This document shows positions 16,870-26,351 of a DNA stretch of 36,589 nt, one piece after another (the first letter of the stretch is position 1; each line of letters begins with the position of its first letter). Source of the stretch: Bradyrhizobium manausense (GTDB lineage Bacteria > Pseudomonadota > Alphaproteobacteria > Rhizobiales > Xanthobacteraceae); NCBI RefSeq assembly GCF_001440035.1, contig NZ_LJYG01000052.1:42157-78745 (forward strand), read 5' to 3'. The position numbers and the translations under genes were made by a program. The notes beneath the pieces were generated by a model. The model made no database searches. It was not told the DNA's origin and saw only the letters and a list, made by a program, of their open reading frames with translations.

Positions 16870-17063
16870 GTCATCCAAATGCGGCCCTTCGCCGTCCGCT
16901 AACATTAAGCGAAGGTCGGATCGCCGCGCGCGTTGCCTGTTCGTGACCGTTCCATTACAGTTTTGTGACACGGTGCAGCCGGCTGCGCCGTCCGCCTTGG
17001 CGGCCCGAGGCTGGCCAGACGGCTTGGCATCACCGCGCCGGACCCAAGTTCAGCGTGTCGTCG

Positions 17064-18776
17064 ATGGCGTCCGCGCCCAATCCAGGTCCTTCTGCCACCA
17101 CCGCCGTTCTGGCGAGCGTCGCTGCGGTCGGCATCTGGCGGCTGCTGGCGGTGGCCGCGCCGCATGTCGCTGCTCTTGCGTTGATGTACGAGACCGAGAC
17201 CGATTTCGGCTCGCGCCTGTCCTTCCTGCTCGCCTGGGGCATTCTCAACTTCTTCTGGATCACGCTGCTGCGCCGGCCGGCACTGTCGGGCGCATTGTCG
17301 CTGACTATGGTCGTGATGTTGGTGCTGCTGTCCCGGCTCAAGCACGACGTCGTGCAGATGACGGTGAACTTCATCGACCTGATGATGATCGATCGCGACA
17401 CGGTCGCGTTCCTGTTCACGATCTTCCCGAATTTGCGCTGGTCGGTGATCGGGGCGGGCCTTGTCACGCTGCCGCTGATGTATGCGCTGTGGTGGCTCGA
17501 TCCGTTCCGCATCCGCCGCCTTCCAGCGCTGGCCTGCAAGCTCGCCTGTCTCGCCGCCCTGGTTTTCTATTCCGCCTATCATCCGGACGAGGCCTGGCGC
17601 GGCTATTACGACGACGGCTATCTTTCGAAGTTCTTCCGCTCCGGCGTCACTGCGGTGTCCGATTTCGTGGAGTACGGCTTCATGGAGTCGGCCGCCGCGA
17701 CCAATGAGCGGCTCAATATACCGCTGGTCGACGCCTGCCACCCGGCGGGCCGCCGACCGAACATCATCATGATCCATGATGAATCGAGCTTCGATATCCG
17801 CGCCGCGCAGGGCATCAAGGTGCCACCGGGCTACGGCAGTCATTTCAAGTCCTGGGACGGCAAGGAGCGCACCTTCCTGGCTGAAAGCAATGGCGGGCCG
17901 AGCTGGTTCACCGAATACAACGTGCTGGCGGGTCTGTCCTCGCGCTCGTTTGGCCGCTTTGCCTATTTCGTGACGCGCCTTGCGTCGGGCCGCGTCGAGC
18001 GTGGCCTGCCGCTCAGCTTACGCCGTTGCGGCTATGACACCATGTCGCTCTACCCTGCCTATGGCGGCTTCATGAGCGCACGCGGCTTCCAGATGACGAC
18101 CGGCGTCGAGCGCTTTCTCGATTCTCATGATCTCGGCGCCAAAGACGTCGAGCCCGACAGCTTCTTCTACGACAAGGCGCTGCGGTTGATGGCCGAGCGC
18201 ACGCCGAACAAGCCGCTGTTCACCTTCATCTATCTCGGCGCCAACCATTTCCCCTGGGAGACGCGCTTCCGTCCCGACCTGCTGCCGAACTGGCGCGCGC
18301 CGGGCAACCTGCCGTCCATCGACGAATATCTGCGCCGCCAGGCCATGAGTGCCGAGCAATACAAAGCCTTCCTCGCGGGCTTGACCAAGAATTTTCCGGG
18401 CGAGCCGTTCCTGATCGTGCGCTATGGCGATCACCAGCCGGAGTTCGCTCCTGCTATCCTCGAGCCCGGGCTCGACGAAGGCGCGATCGGCAAGAGGCTC
18501 GACGCCTATGATCCGCGCCTCTACGCCACCTATTACGCCATCGACGCGGTCAATTTCGAGCCGGTGAAGAGCGACGCCGTGATGGACACGATCGATGGTC
18601 CCTATCTGCCGCTGGTGATCCAGGAGGCTGCCGGCATCCCGCTCGATCCGTCGTTCGCGGAGCAGAAGGAGATCATGCTCCGCTGCAAGGGCATCTTCTA
18701 CGGCTGCAAGGACGGCGCCGAGGCGCGGCGGCTGAACCGGCTGCTGATCGATGCGGGGATGATCCGGGGGCTGTAG
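17064..18776 (+). CDS. Membrane sulfatase/phosphotransferase-fold enzyme (LtaS/EptA-like)
   Basis: A 570-residue protein with about five N-terminal membrane helices (roughly 10-180) and a periplasmic sulfatase-fold domain (about 215-530). Metal-site features include PNIIMIHDESSFD at the domain start, where LtaS-like enzymes place an Asp/Glu ligand. NGGPSWFTEYN (about 276-286) probably holds the Ser/Thr nucleophile, and RYGDHQPEF (Asp456-His457) is the C-terminal metal pair. This architecture is shared by lipoteichoic-acid synthase, phosphoethanolamine transferases and OpgB, so the enzyme likely moves a phospho-alcohol group to a glycan or lipid. The start is uncertain: the ATG at 17064 lacks a clear Shine-Dalgarno and a GTG at 17055 is possible. 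It has no obvious operon partner. Confidence 0.75.
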   Translation: MASAPNPGPSATTAVLASVAAVGIWRLLAVAAPHVAALALMYETETDFGSRLSFLLAWGILNFFWITLLRRPALSGALSLTMVVMLVLLSRLKHDVVQMTVNFIDLMMIDRDTVAFLFTIFPNLRWSVIGAGLVTLPLMYALWWLDPFRIRRLPALACKLACLAALVFYSAYHPDEAWRGYYDDGYLSKFFRSGVTAVSDFVEYGFMESAAATNERLNIPLVDACHPAGRRPNIIMIHDESSFDIRAAQGIKVPPGYGSHFKSWDGKERTFLAESNGGPSWFTEYNVLAGLSSRSFGRFAYFVTRLASGRVERGLPLSLRRCGYDTMSLYPAYGGFMSARGFQMTTGVERFLDSHDLGAKDVEPDSFFYDKALRLMAERTPNKPLFTFIYLGANHFPWETRFRPDLLPNWRAPGNLPSIDEYLRRQAMSAEQYKAFLAGLTKNFPGEPFLIVRYGDHQPEFAPAILEPGLDEGAIGKRLDAYDPRLYATYYAIDAVNFEPVKSDAVMDTIDGPYLPLVIQEAAGIPLDPSFAEQKEIMLRCKGIFYGCKDGAEARRLNRLLIDAGMIRGL

Positions 18777-18790
18777 CGCCAGCGAACAAT

Positions 18791-18811
18791 ATATATCGCC
18801 TTACGATATAT
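18791..18811. promoter_or_regulatory. AT-rich palindrome, operator-like
   Basis: ATATATCG (18791-18798), centre CCTTA, CGATATAT (18804-18811): perfect 8-base arms in a GC-rich genome. It lies 15 bases after the sulfatase stop and 200 bases before the NEW3-domain gene. The shape suits a dimeric regulator; TATCG/CGATA-type sites recall PadR-like operators in related bacteria (from memory). No regulator gene is adjacent. The rest of the 234-base gap shows no gene. Confidence 0.4.
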
Positions 18812-19010
18812 TAATCATCGGGATGCGCGAGGTGCATTTCAAACTAAAGTCTGAGCAAAAAATACCTGAAATCACCGACTTGTAATTGGGGCGGCGCCTC
18901 ATTTCCCAAACTTTGTCACGATTTCTCCCATCATCCGGCAAGCCGTCGCCGTCGTCTTTCAGGCGGCGTCATCCATCTCTGGGTCCATTTTCCTTGCAGG
19001 AGTATCATCC

Positions 19011-20177
19011 ATGCGAGCGCTTGATGCTGCGCGTCTTGCATTTGCCCTTTTGCTGCTCAGCTCGACGGCTTACGCGGCCGAACCGGCGCAGGACATCAAA
19101 GGTCTTTACCTCATGACGGATTATCCGGCCGTCACGGTGCGGCCGGGGACAACGACCAATGTTTCGCTGCGGTTGCACGACTATGGTCTCGCGCCGGCGC
19201 GCTACCAGCTTTCGGTCTCCGGCGTGCCGAGCGGCTGGTCCGCGACATTGCTGGGCGGCGGCCAGCCGGTTGGTGCAGCGATGCCGGCGCCCGATGGCAG
19301 TGTGGCGCTCCAGCTTCGGCTCGACATCCCCGCCACCAGCGATCTCACCGCTCATACGCTTACGGTCAAGGCGGAGGGGCAGGGCACCAACGCCGAACTT
19401 CCCATAGCCGTCTCGCTCGCCAAGGAGCTGCCCGCCAAGCTCTCGGTCAAGTCGAGCCTGCCCTCGCTGCGTGGTAGCCCGAAATCGAATTTCGATTACA
19501 CGCTCTCGATCAAGAACGATTCGGGTCGCAACGTTGTGGCCAGCTTCGCGGCCGATGCGCCCGCCAATTTCGAAACCTCCTTCACCGAAGCCTATGGCAC
19601 GCAGGAGCTGTCATCGATCCCGATTGACGCCGGTCAATCCAAAGACGTCAAGCTGAAGGTGCGGCCACCCAGCTCGACCGCTGCCGGACATTTTCCGGTG
19701 AAGGTCACGGTGAAGGCGGGCGACGCTTCGGCCTCGACCGAGCTTGCGCTCGACGTTGTCGGCGAGCCGCAGCTTCAGATCTCGGGCCGCGATGGCCTGC
19801 TGAGCGCGCGGGCCGTCGCGGGCAAGCAAAGCTCGATCCCGATCGTCGTGAGCAACAATGGAACGGCGCCGGCCGAGAATATCAGCCTCGCCGCCACGGC
19901 GCCGAACGGCTGGAAAGTGACCTTCGAGCCGGCGTCGATCGATCATCTCGTGCCCGGCAAGGATAGCGAGGTGCAGGCGCTGCTCACGCCCAGCGACAAA
20001 TCCTTGGCCGGCGATTATCAGGCCAACATCCGCGCCACGTCCAGGGGTGAGACCGCCTCGAGCCAGTTCCGCATCACCGTCGGCACCTCCACCGTATGGG
20101 GCATGGCCGGTGCCGGCGTCATCGGCGTCGCGTTGTTGTTGATGCTGGGCGCCGTTGCGAGGTTCGGACGGCGATGA
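19011..20177 (+). CDS. Exported NEW3-domain protein, membrane-anchored
   Basis: A 388-residue protein with a signal peptide (cleavage after AYA, about residue 23). Three immunoglobulin-like beta domains of the NEW3 (COG1470) type follow, about 35-130, 140-245 and 250-355. A single C-terminal membrane helix (about 362-383) ends in RFGRR, putting the domains outside the cytoplasm. Repeated wording such as [17 protein letters not shown] and [23 protein letters not shown] shows the domain repetition. AGGAGT precedes the ATG. Its stop overlaps the start of an ABC ATPase by 4 bases (ATGA), so it is likely the extracytoplasmic part of an ABC-2-type system. No enzymatic motif is seen. Confidence 0.82.
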   Translation: MRALDAARLAFALLLLSSTAYAAEPAQDIKGLYLMTDYPAVTVRPGTTTNVSLRLHDYGLAPARYQLSVSGVPSGWSATLLGGGQPVGAAMPAPDGSVALQLRLDIPATSDLTAHTLTVKAEGQGTNAELPIAVSLAKELPAKLSVKSSLPSLRGSPKSNFDYTLSIKNDSGRNVVASFAADAPANFETSFTEAYGTQELSSIPIDAGQSKDVKLKVRPPSSTAAGHFPVKVTVKAGDASASTELALDVVGEPQLQISGRDGLLSARAVAGKQSSIPIVVSNNGTAPAENISLAATAPNGWKVTFEPASIDHLVPGKDSEVQALLTPSDKSLAGDYQANIRATSRGETASSQFRITVGTSTVWGMAGAGVIGVALLLMLGAVARFGRR

Positions 20178-21160
20178 GCGAGCAACCCACCGAGACCAGG
20201 ACTCCACCGCAGGTTCCGGTCATCCATGCGCGCGGCCTGACCCGATGCTACGGCGATAGAGCGGTGGTCGATGGCATCGACCTCGACATCGCCAGGGGCG
20301 AGGTGTTCGGCTTGCTCGGCCCGAACGGCGCCGGCAAGACCACGACCATCCTGATGATGCTGGGCCTTACCGAGATATCATCGGGCGAGATGAGCGTGCT
20401 CGGCTTCAATCCGGCGCGCGAGCCGCTCAAGGTCAAGCGTCGCGTCGGCTATCTGCCTGATGCCGTCGGCTTCTATGACCAGCTCACGGCGACAGAGAAC
20501 CTCGCCTACACAGGCAAGCTGATGGGGCTCGCCCGCGCGGAGCGTGCGCGCAGGATCGAGCAGGCGCTCTGGCGCGCCGGGCTGACCGAGGTTGCCTCGA
20601 AGCGGGTCGCGACCTTCTCGCGCGGCATGCGGCAGCGGCTGGGCCTCGCCGAGATCATCATGAAGCGGGCCGAGATCGCGGTCCTGGACGAGCCGACGTC
20701 GGGCCTCGATCCGCAGGCGACCCAGGAGTTTCTGGGCATGATCGGAGAACTCAAGGCCGAAGGCATCACGGTGCTGCTGTCGTCCCATATGCTCGATCAG
20801 GTTCAGCGCATTTGCGACCGTGTCTCGTTGTTCAGGGCCGGTCACATCGTGCTGATGGGGGCGGTGCCTGAGCTCGCGGTCAAGGTGCTGGGCGCTGGCT
20901 TTGTCGTGGAGGTCGAGGCCGAGGGGCTTGGTCTCGCCCGGCGGCTCGCCATGATCCCTGGCGTCACGCATGTCGAGACACTCTCCGTCAATCGCTTTCG
21001 CATGACGGCTGAGCGCGACGTGCGGCCGGATGCGGCGCGCGCGGTGGTCGCGGTTGACGGTTCCTTGCGCAGACTGTCCGTCGATGAGCCGAGCCTCGAA
21101 GCGATCTACACACGCTATTTCCAGGACCTGCCTGCGGGAGGCGCTCGTCATGCGGCGTGA
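20174..21160 (+). CDS. ABC-2 type transporter ATP-binding protein
   Basis: A 328-residue ATPase with Walker A GPNGAGKT (49-56), signature [13 protein letters not shown], Walker [14 protein letters not shown] and H-loop VLLSSHM. The FSRGMRQR variant of the signature and a C-terminal extension of about 90 residues are typical of NosF/CcmA/drug-export ATPases rather than importers. It overlaps the NEW3 gene by 4 bases and the permease gene by 11, so the three form one translational unit. By analogy with NosDFY-type sets it might act in export or periplasmic maturation; substrate unknown. Confidence 0.92.
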   Translation: MSEQPTETRTPPQVPVIHARGLTRCYGDRAVVDGIDLDIARGEVFGLLGPNGAGKTTTILMMLGLTEISSGEMSVLGFNPAREPLKVKRRVGYLPDAVGFYDQLTATENLAYTGKLMGLARAERARRIEQALWRAGLTEVASKRVATFSRGMRQRLGLAEIIMKRAEIAVLDEPTSGLDPQATQEFLGMIGELKAEGITVLLSSHMLDQVQRICDRVSLFRAGHIVLMGAVPELAVKVLGAGFVVEVEAEGLGLARRLAMIPGVTHVETLSVNRFRMTAERDVRPDAARAVVAVDGSLRRLSVDEPSLEAIYTRYFQDLPAGGARHAA

Positions 21161-22112
21161 GGGATCACCGTTTCAGGGAATGTCGACCGTCTTCGTCAAG
21201 GAGCTCGCCGACCATATTTCCAGCGTCCGGATGCTGATGCTGCAGCTCCTGATCGTCTTCACGGCGCTCGCCGCGCTGTACGAGGCGATCAACAGTCTCA
21301 GGCAGAACACCGCCGAGGATCCGTTCCTGCTGCTGCGGCTGTTTACGATCGACCAGGCGCCGTTGCCGTCCTTTGTCGCGATCCTCGGCTTCCTCATCCC
21401 GCTGATGGCGATTGGACTTGGCTTTGACGCAGTCAATGGCGAGCACAACAGGCGAACGTTGTCGCGCATCCTGGCGCAGCCGATCTATCGTGATGCTTTG
21501 CTGATGGGAAAGTTCCTTGCGGCGCTCGCGACCATCGGTATCAGCCTTGCCGCCCTGTGGTTGCTGGTGATCGGCCTCGGCCTGATCTTTCTCGGCGTGC
21601 CGCCCGGCAGCGAGGAGGTCGCGCGATCGCTCGTGTTCCTGGTTGTGGCGATCTTCTACGCGGGTGTCTGGTTGTCGCTGGCGATGCTGCTGTCCACGGT
21701 GTTCCGGTCGGCTGCCACCGCGGCCTTGGTCTCGCTGGGTATCTGGCTGTTCCTGACGATACTGTGGCCGATGCTGGCCCCGGCCCTGGCACAGGTGGTC
21801 GCGCCTCCTGACCCGCGCTATGCGCTGCTCGGCCTGAACGATCCGGCAACGACAGTGTGGGCCCAGGAGTTGTTGCGGCTATCGCCGAACGATCTGTTCG
21901 AAGAAGCGATGCTTGCCGTGCTGTCACCGACAACCCGCTCACTCGGACCGGTGTTCCTCGATCAGCTCCGCGGCGCCGTCATCGGCGCGCCGCTGCCCTT
22001 CGGCGAAAGCGTCATGCTCGCCTGGCCGCAGACCGTCGGCCTCATCGCCGGCACCATCATTCTGTTCGTCTTCAGCTATGTGCTGTTTCAGCGCCAGGAG
22101 GTGAGGGCGTGA
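21150..22112 (+). CDS. ABC-2 type transporter permease
   Basis: A 320-residue membrane protein with about six helices and a large extracytoplasmic stretch between the first two. A family-typical [23 protein letters not shown] cytoplasmic segment lies near residue 90; this wording is characteristic of ABC-2/NosY-like permeases (cf. ...G.D.I..E...GTL..LLS.P). The ATG at 21150 follows GGGAGG at 21136-21141; an ATG at 21180 is a second possibility. The last helix ends near RQEVRA. Partner ATPase and NEW3 protein precede it. No substrate can be assigned. Confidence 0.88.
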   Translation: MRREGSPFQGMSTVFVKELADHISSVRMLMLQLLIVFTALAALYEAINSLRQNTAEDPFLLLRLFTIDQAPLPSFVAILGFLIPLMAIGLGFDAVNGEHNRRTLSRILAQPIYRDALLMGKFLAALATIGISLAALWLLVIGLGLIFLGVPPGSEEVARSLVFLVVAIFYAGVWLSLAMLLSTVFRSAATAALVSLGIWLFLTILWPMLAPALAQVVAPPDPRYALLGLNDPATTVWAQELLRLSPNDLFEEAMLAVLSPTTRSLGPVFLDQLRGAVIGAPLPFGESVMLAWPQTVGLIAGTIILFVFSYVLFQRQEVRA

Positions 22113-22198
22113 ACTGATTGCGCTTTGCCCTCTCATCCTCCAAGAGATGGGCACGAGGGGGTGGCCGGTGTCCCCTGCGGCTACCCCCTCAACTCCAT

Positions 22199-23758
22199 CT
22201 ATGGTCGCCCGATCTTCTCCCACAGCCACTTCGCGACCGCATCCGGCGAGGAGTTCGCATCGTTGCCGCTGGCGCGCAGGTTTGCCTCGCGCATGGTGGA
22301 GATGTCGATCTTGCCGAGCAGCGGGCTCAGCGCCGCCTTGAGCCGCTCGTCGCCGGCGCGCTTCGGCGCCAGCAGCAGGATCGCGTCGTAGGGCGGGATC
22401 GCCTGCTTGGGATCGTCGAGGGCCACCAGATCATATTTCGCGATCAGGCCGTCGCTGGTGTAGCCCGCGATCACGTCGACCTCGCCGCTCGCCACCGCCG
22501 CATACATGAAGTCCGGTTGCATCTGGCGCTGGGCGCCGAACTGAAGGCCGTAAGCCTTCTGCAACGCCGCCCATTCCGGCCGTGAGAAGAACTCGTAGTC
22601 GCCGGCGATCGACATCGTCGAGGTGTGCGCGGCGAGATCGGCGATGGTGTGGACGCCGAGCGCGTCGGCGCGCTTTTTCGGCATCACCAGCGCATAGGCA
22701 TTCTCGAAGCCGAGCTCGCCGAGCAGGGTGATGTTGTCCTTGGCGAGCGCCGTCTTCAACTCCGCCACCAGCTCTGCGCGCGGCTTGATATCGGTGCGGT
22801 GCAACTGATTGGCCCAGAGCGTGCCGGAATAATCGACATAGAGATCGATATCCCCGGCCTTCAACGCCCCGAAGACCACGCTCGAGCCGAGGCCGGATCG
22901 CGCCGTTGCGGAGAGGCCTGCGGCCTGGAGGCGGTCGCGAAGCAGGGCCGAGAGCACATATTGCTCGGCAAAGGTTTTCGCGCCGACAACGTAGCCGGAC
23001 GACGAGCGTCCCATCGTCGGCACCAGCGTCGCCGCAACCAGCGCCGCGATCCCGGCCGCGCCGAGCGCAGTACGCAAGCGGCCGCGCTGACGCAGGCCGC
23101 CCTCGATCAGGCCGAGCAGCTGATCGACGGCGAGCGCCAGCAGGGCCGAGGCGACGCAGCCGAACAGCACAAACACCCAGTTCTGGGTTTGGAGTCCGGC
23201 GAAGATGTAATTGCCGAGGCTGGTCTGCCCGATCGGCGTCGACAGCGTGGCGGTGCCGATCACCCACACCGAGGCGGTGCGGATGCCGGCCATCATCACC
23301 GGCAGCGCCAGCGGCAGCTCGACCATGACCAACGACTGCCGTGGGGTCATGCCGACGCCCTTGGCGGCTTCGATCAATGCGGGATCGATGCCGTTCAGTC
23401 CGGTGATGCCGTTGCGCAGCACCGGCAGCATCGAATAGAGCGCCAGCGCCAGCATCGCCGGCAGGAAGCCGAACGCGGAGAAGGAAACGCCGAACCACTT
23501 CAGTGCCAGGGAGGCGGCGAGCAGCAACAGCGGGTAGAACAATGCGAGCAGCGCCAGCCCCGGCACCGTCTGCACGATGCTGGCGAGGGCGAGCAGGATG
23601 GCGCGCGGCGCCGGACGATTGCGCGTCAGGATGGCGAGCGGCAGGCTGACAACGAGGCCAAGCGCGAGCGCGGCGAGGCTCACCCGCACATGATTGCCGA
23701 GATAGTCGGGCAGATGCGACAGCGCCTCGCCCCAACGCGGATCGTTGAAAAGGCTCAT
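22199..23758 (-). CDS. Glycine betaine/choline-type ABC permease fused to binding protein
   Basis: A 519-residue fusion. Residues 1-235 are an OpuBB/ProW-like permease with about six helices and the EAA-type loop (LIEAAKGVGMTPRQSLVMVELPLALP). Residues about 255-515 are an OpuBC/ProX-like binding domain (VVGAKTFAEQYVLSALLRDRL, then LYVDYSGTLW and PDFMYAAVASGEVDVIAGYTSDG). Fused OpuC-type subunits are known in several bacteria; the expected substrates are quaternary amines such as betaine or choline. The stop of the upstream ATPase gene overlaps its start by 4 bases. It converges on the ABC-2 permease gene with an 86-base gap; no clear terminator was seen there. Confidence 0.92.
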   Translation of the reverse strand: MSLFNDPRWGEALSHLPDYLGNHVRVSLAALALGLVVSLPLAILTRNRPAPRAILLALASIVQTVPGLALLALFYPLLLLAASLALKWFGVSFSAFGFLPAMLALALYSMLPVLRNGITGLNGIDPALIEAAKGVGMTPRQSLVMVELPLALPVMMAGIRTASVWVIGTATLSTPIGQTSLGNYIFAGLQTQNWVFVLFGCVASALLALAVDQLLGLIEGGLRQRGRLRTALGAAGIAALVAATLVPTMGRSSSGYVVGAKTFAEQYVLSALLRDRLQAAGLSATARSGLGSSVVFGALKAGDIDLYVDYSGTLWANQLHRTDIKPRAELVAELKTALAKDNITLLGELGFENAYALVMPKKRADALGVHTIADLAAHTSTMSIAGDYEFFSRPEWAALQKAYGLQFGAQRQMQPDFMYAAVASGEVDVIAGYTSDGLIAKYDLVALDDPKQAIPPYDAILLLAPKRAGDERLKAALSPLLGKIDISTMREANLRASGNDANSSPDAVAKWLWEKIGRP

Positions 23759-24537
23759 GCCGCACCGCCCTGTCGCAGCAGCGCGTTCAGCCGCTCGACC
23801 TGGCGGCGGGGCGTGCGCAGCAATTCCAGCACATAGGCATCGCTGCTCGCTGACAGCTCCGCCGGCGTACCTTGCGCGAGCAGCCTTCCGCCGCGCATCA
23901 CCGCGATCCGGTCGGCGAGCAAGATCGCTTCCGTCATATCATGCGTGATCATGACGGTGGTCAGGCCGAGCTTGCGGTGCAGCTCGCGAAAATCCTCGCC
24001 GAGGGCGTCGCGGGTGAGGGGGGCGAGCGCGCCGAACGGCTCGTCCATCAGCATGATGCGTGGCTTGGCGGCCAGTGCCCGCGCCACGCCAACGCGCTGG
24101 CGTTCGCCGCCCGAGAGCGCTTCCGGCAGCCGGTCGCGATGGGAGGCACGGTCGAGCTGCATCAGCTCGATCAACTCGTCGACGCGCGCGACAATCTCGG
24201 CTGCGGGCGCGCCGAGCAGTTTTGGCGTGATCCCGATATTGTCGGCGACGCTCAGATGCGGAAACAGCCCGCCGCTCTGGAAAACGTAGCCGATCCGGCG
24301 CCGCAGTGCGACCGGATCGATGTCCTGCACGTTCCTGCCCTCGACCGTGATGGTGCCGCCATCGGGCTCGATCAGCCGGTTGACGAGCCGCAGCAGCGTC
24401 GTCTTGCCCGAGCCCGAGCGGCCGACGACGGCCAGAAGCTCGCCCTCGGCGATGTCGAGCGACACATCGTCGACGGCCCTGAGGGCGCCGAAGCTCTTGC
24501 TGACGTTTCGGTAGCTGATCGCCGGCTTGGAAGGCAT
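23755..24537 (-). CDS. Glycine betaine/choline-type ABC ATP-binding protein
   Basis: A 260-residue ATPase with Walker A GRSGSGKT (39-46), signature ALSGGERQRVGVARAL, Walker B IMLMDEPFGAL and H-loop MITHDMTEA. It resembles OpuBA/OpuCA but lacks C-terminal CBS domains, ending soon after the nucleotide-binding core. The start at 24537 gives MPSKPAISYRNVSKSFG. An in-frame ATG at 24591 would add residues encoded by a low-complexity intergenic stretch (24560-24580), so it is not used; the ribosome site is weak either way. It overlaps the permease-binding fusion by 4 bases and diverges from a second importer. Confidence 0.9.
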   Translation of the reverse strand: MPSKPAISYRNVSKSFGALRAVDDVSLDIAEGELLAVVGRSGSGKTTLLRLVNRLIEPDGGTITVEGRNVQDIDPVALRRRIGYVFQSGGLFPHLSVADNIGITPKLLGAPAAEIVARVDELIELMQLDRASHRDRLPEALSGGERQRVGVARALAAKPRIMLMDEPFGALAPLTRDALGEDFRELHRKLGLTTVMITHDMTEAILLADRIAVMRGGRLLAQGTPAELSASSDAYVLELLRTPRRQVERLNALLRQGGAA

Positions 24538-24621
24538 CGCTGACGGGCTCGCTGTTCTCTTACCCTCCCCCTCAGGTGAGAGCAGGGCCAAGGCCCATGC
24601 GTAGCACGCCTGGCCGCTTGA

Positions 24622-24650
24622 TTGAACTTGGTCGCGCGAGCGGCTAAGGC
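24622..24650 (+). promoter_or_regulatory. Weak candidate promoter for the nitrate/sulfonate-type importer
   Basis: TTGAAC (24622-24627) and TAAGGC (24645-24650) are 17 bases apart, 26 bases before the ATPase ATG, in a 138-base divergent gap. The -10 match is poor. A GGGCC-AA-GGCCC palindrome lies at 24585-24596. Confidence 0.2.
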
Positions 24651-24675
24651 ATCAAGCCAAGTTTGGAGGGAACAT

Positions 24676-25494
24676 ATGACAACGCCCACGGCAGTGGCGC
24701 TGGAAGATGCCAAGGTTGCGTTCCGGCTGGGGGACGGACGGGTCTATACAGCGGTGGAGAAGGCCCATCTCACAGTCGCCCAGGGCGAGTTCGTCGCCAT
24801 TGTCGGGCCGACCGGCTGCGGAAAATCCACGCTGCTCAACGTCGCCGCCGGCCTGCTCAAGCCTGCCGCCGGCAGCGTCAGGATTTTTGATCGGCCGCTC
24901 GCGGGGCTGAACCGGGATGCCGGCTATCTGTTCCAGGCCGACGCGCTGTTCCCCTGGAAGACCGCGCTCGACAACGTTGCCATCGGCCTCGAGATCAGGG
25001 GCACGGCGCGCGCCGAGGCGCTACCCCAGGCGCAGAAATGGCTGACGTCCGTGGGCCTCGGCGCCTTTGCGGGCCGCTATCCCCACATGCTCTCAGGCGG
25101 CCAGCGCAAGCGCGTGGCGCTGGCGCAGGTCCTGATCCGCGATCCCAAAATCCTCCTCATGGACGAGCCGTTCGGGCCCCTCGATGCGCAGACGCGGCAA
25201 GTCATGGGCAATCTGCTGCTCGATCTCTGGAACGCCGACCGCAAGGCCGTGCTGTTCGTAACGCATGACCTAGAGGAGGCCATCGCGCTCGCCGACCGCG
25301 TCGTGATCATGTCGGCGGGGCCGTCCTCGCGCATCATCGGCGATTGGCGTGTCACGCTTCCCCGCCCGCGCGACATTTTCGAGGTGCGGCTGGACAAGGA
25401 GTTCCATGCGCTGCATCGCGAGATCTGGAGCGTGCTCAAGGACGAGGTGATGAAGGGCTACGCGCAATCCACCCATGCTGCGGAGGCGGTCTGA
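24676..25494 (+). CDS. Nitrate/sulfonate/taurine-type ABC ATP-binding protein
   Basis: A 272-residue ATPase with Walker A GPTGCGKS (44-51), Q-loop LFQADALFPWKTALDN, signature MLSGGQRKRVALAQ, Walker B ILLMDEPFGPLD and H-loop FVTHDLEEA. The FPWKTALDNV wording is characteristic of the SsuB/TauB/NrtD group. GGAGGGA precedes the ATG; 18 in-frame upstream codons lie in the promoter region. The stop shares one base with the permease ATG (TGATG). Together with the following permease and binding protein it forms a complete importer; family members carry sulfonates, nitrate, thiamine precursors or aromatic compounds. Confidence 0.92.
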   Translation: MTTPTAVALEDAKVAFRLGDGRVYTAVEKAHLTVAQGEFVAIVGPTGCGKSTLLNVAAGLLKPAAGSVRIFDRPLAGLNRDAGYLFQADALFPWKTALDNVAIGLEIRGTARAEALPQAQKWLTSVGLGAFAGRYPHMLSGGQRKRVALAQVLIRDPKILLMDEPFGPLDAQTRQVMGNLLLDLWNADRKAVLFVTHDLEEAIALADRVVIMSAGPSSRIIGDWRVTLPRPRDIFEVRLDKEFHALHREIWSVLKDEVMKGYAQSTHAAEAV

Positions 25495-26279
25495 TGTCGC
25501 GCGTCTCGCTGCTTGCGCTGCAGCTCCTGGTCGCGATCGTCGGCATCGTGCTGTGGCAGTTGCTGTCGACGGTGCCGGTGTTCGGCAAGATCCTGCTGCC
25601 GCCGTTCTTCTTTTCCAATCCGGTCGATGTGCTCGATCAGATCGTCAAATGGTTCGTCTCCGGCGTGATCTGGAAGCATCTCGGCATTACGCTCATGGAA
25701 TCGATCCTGGCCTTCGTGATCGGATCGCTCGGCGGCGTTCTCATCGGCTTCTGGTTCGCGCGCCAGCCGCTGGTTGCCGCCGTGTTCGACCCTTACGTGA
25801 AGATGGTCAATGCGTTGCCGCGCGTGGTGCTGGCGCCGATCTTCGCGCTGTGGCTGGGCCTCGGCATCTGGTCCAAGGTTGCGCTCGGCGTGACGCTGGT
25901 GTTCTTCATCGTGTTCTTCAACGTCTATCAGGGCGTCAAGGAAGTCAGCCGCACCGTGCTCGACAATGGCCGCATGCTCGGCATGAGCGAGGGGCAGTTG
26001 ATGCGGCACGTCTATTGGCCGTCGGCGCTGTCGTGGATGTTCTCCTCGCTGCACACGTCAGTGGGTTTCGCCGTGGTCGGCGCCGTCGTCGGTGAATATC
26101 TGGGGTCGGCGGCCGGCCTTGGCTATCTCATTCAGCAGGCCGAGGGCGTGTTCGATGTCGCCGGCGTGTTCGCCGGCATGTTCGTGCTGTCGGCCTTCGT
26201 CATCCTGATCGATTTCGGGGTCACGCTGGTGGAGCGGCGTCTGCTGGTCTGGCGGCCGACCGTAGACGGCCGCGGGTAG
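25494..26279 (+). CDS. Nitrate/sulfonate/taurine-type ABC permease
   Basis: A 261-residue BPD-type inner-membrane permease with about six helices. The N-terminal helix (LALQLLVAIVGIVLWQLLS) follows directly after the start. The EAA-type coupling loop is GRMLGMSEGQLMRHVYWPSA, and the segment NALPRVVLAPIFALWLGLG is a hallmark of SsuC/TauC/NrtB permeases. The start overlaps the ATPase stop by one base. The binding-protein gene follows 72 bases later. Confidence 0.92.
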   Translation: MSRVSLLALQLLVAIVGIVLWQLLSTVPVFGKILLPPFFFSNPVDVLDQIVKWFVSGVIWKHLGITLMESILAFVIGSLGGVLIGFWFARQPLVAAVFDPYVKMVNALPRVVLAPIFALWLGLGIWSKVALGVTLVFFIVFFNVYQGVKEVSRTVLDNGRMLGMSEGQLMRHVYWPSALSWMFSSLHTSVGFAVVGAVVGEYLGSAAGLGYLIQQAEGVFDVAGVFAGMFVLSAFVILIDFGVTLVERRLLVWRPTVDGRG

Positions 26280-26351
26280 GCGTATCCGTTAGTCGCCTTC
26301 TCAAGCCCACCCTGCTGCTCTATGGTGCCGCCAGCCGAACGGAGGAAACCA

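Noticed and set aside
24555..24600. Extended N-terminus of the OpuA-like ATPase from ATG at 24591
   Set aside because: The added residues come from low-complexity intergenic sequence and do not match the family N-terminus; start at 24537 preferred.
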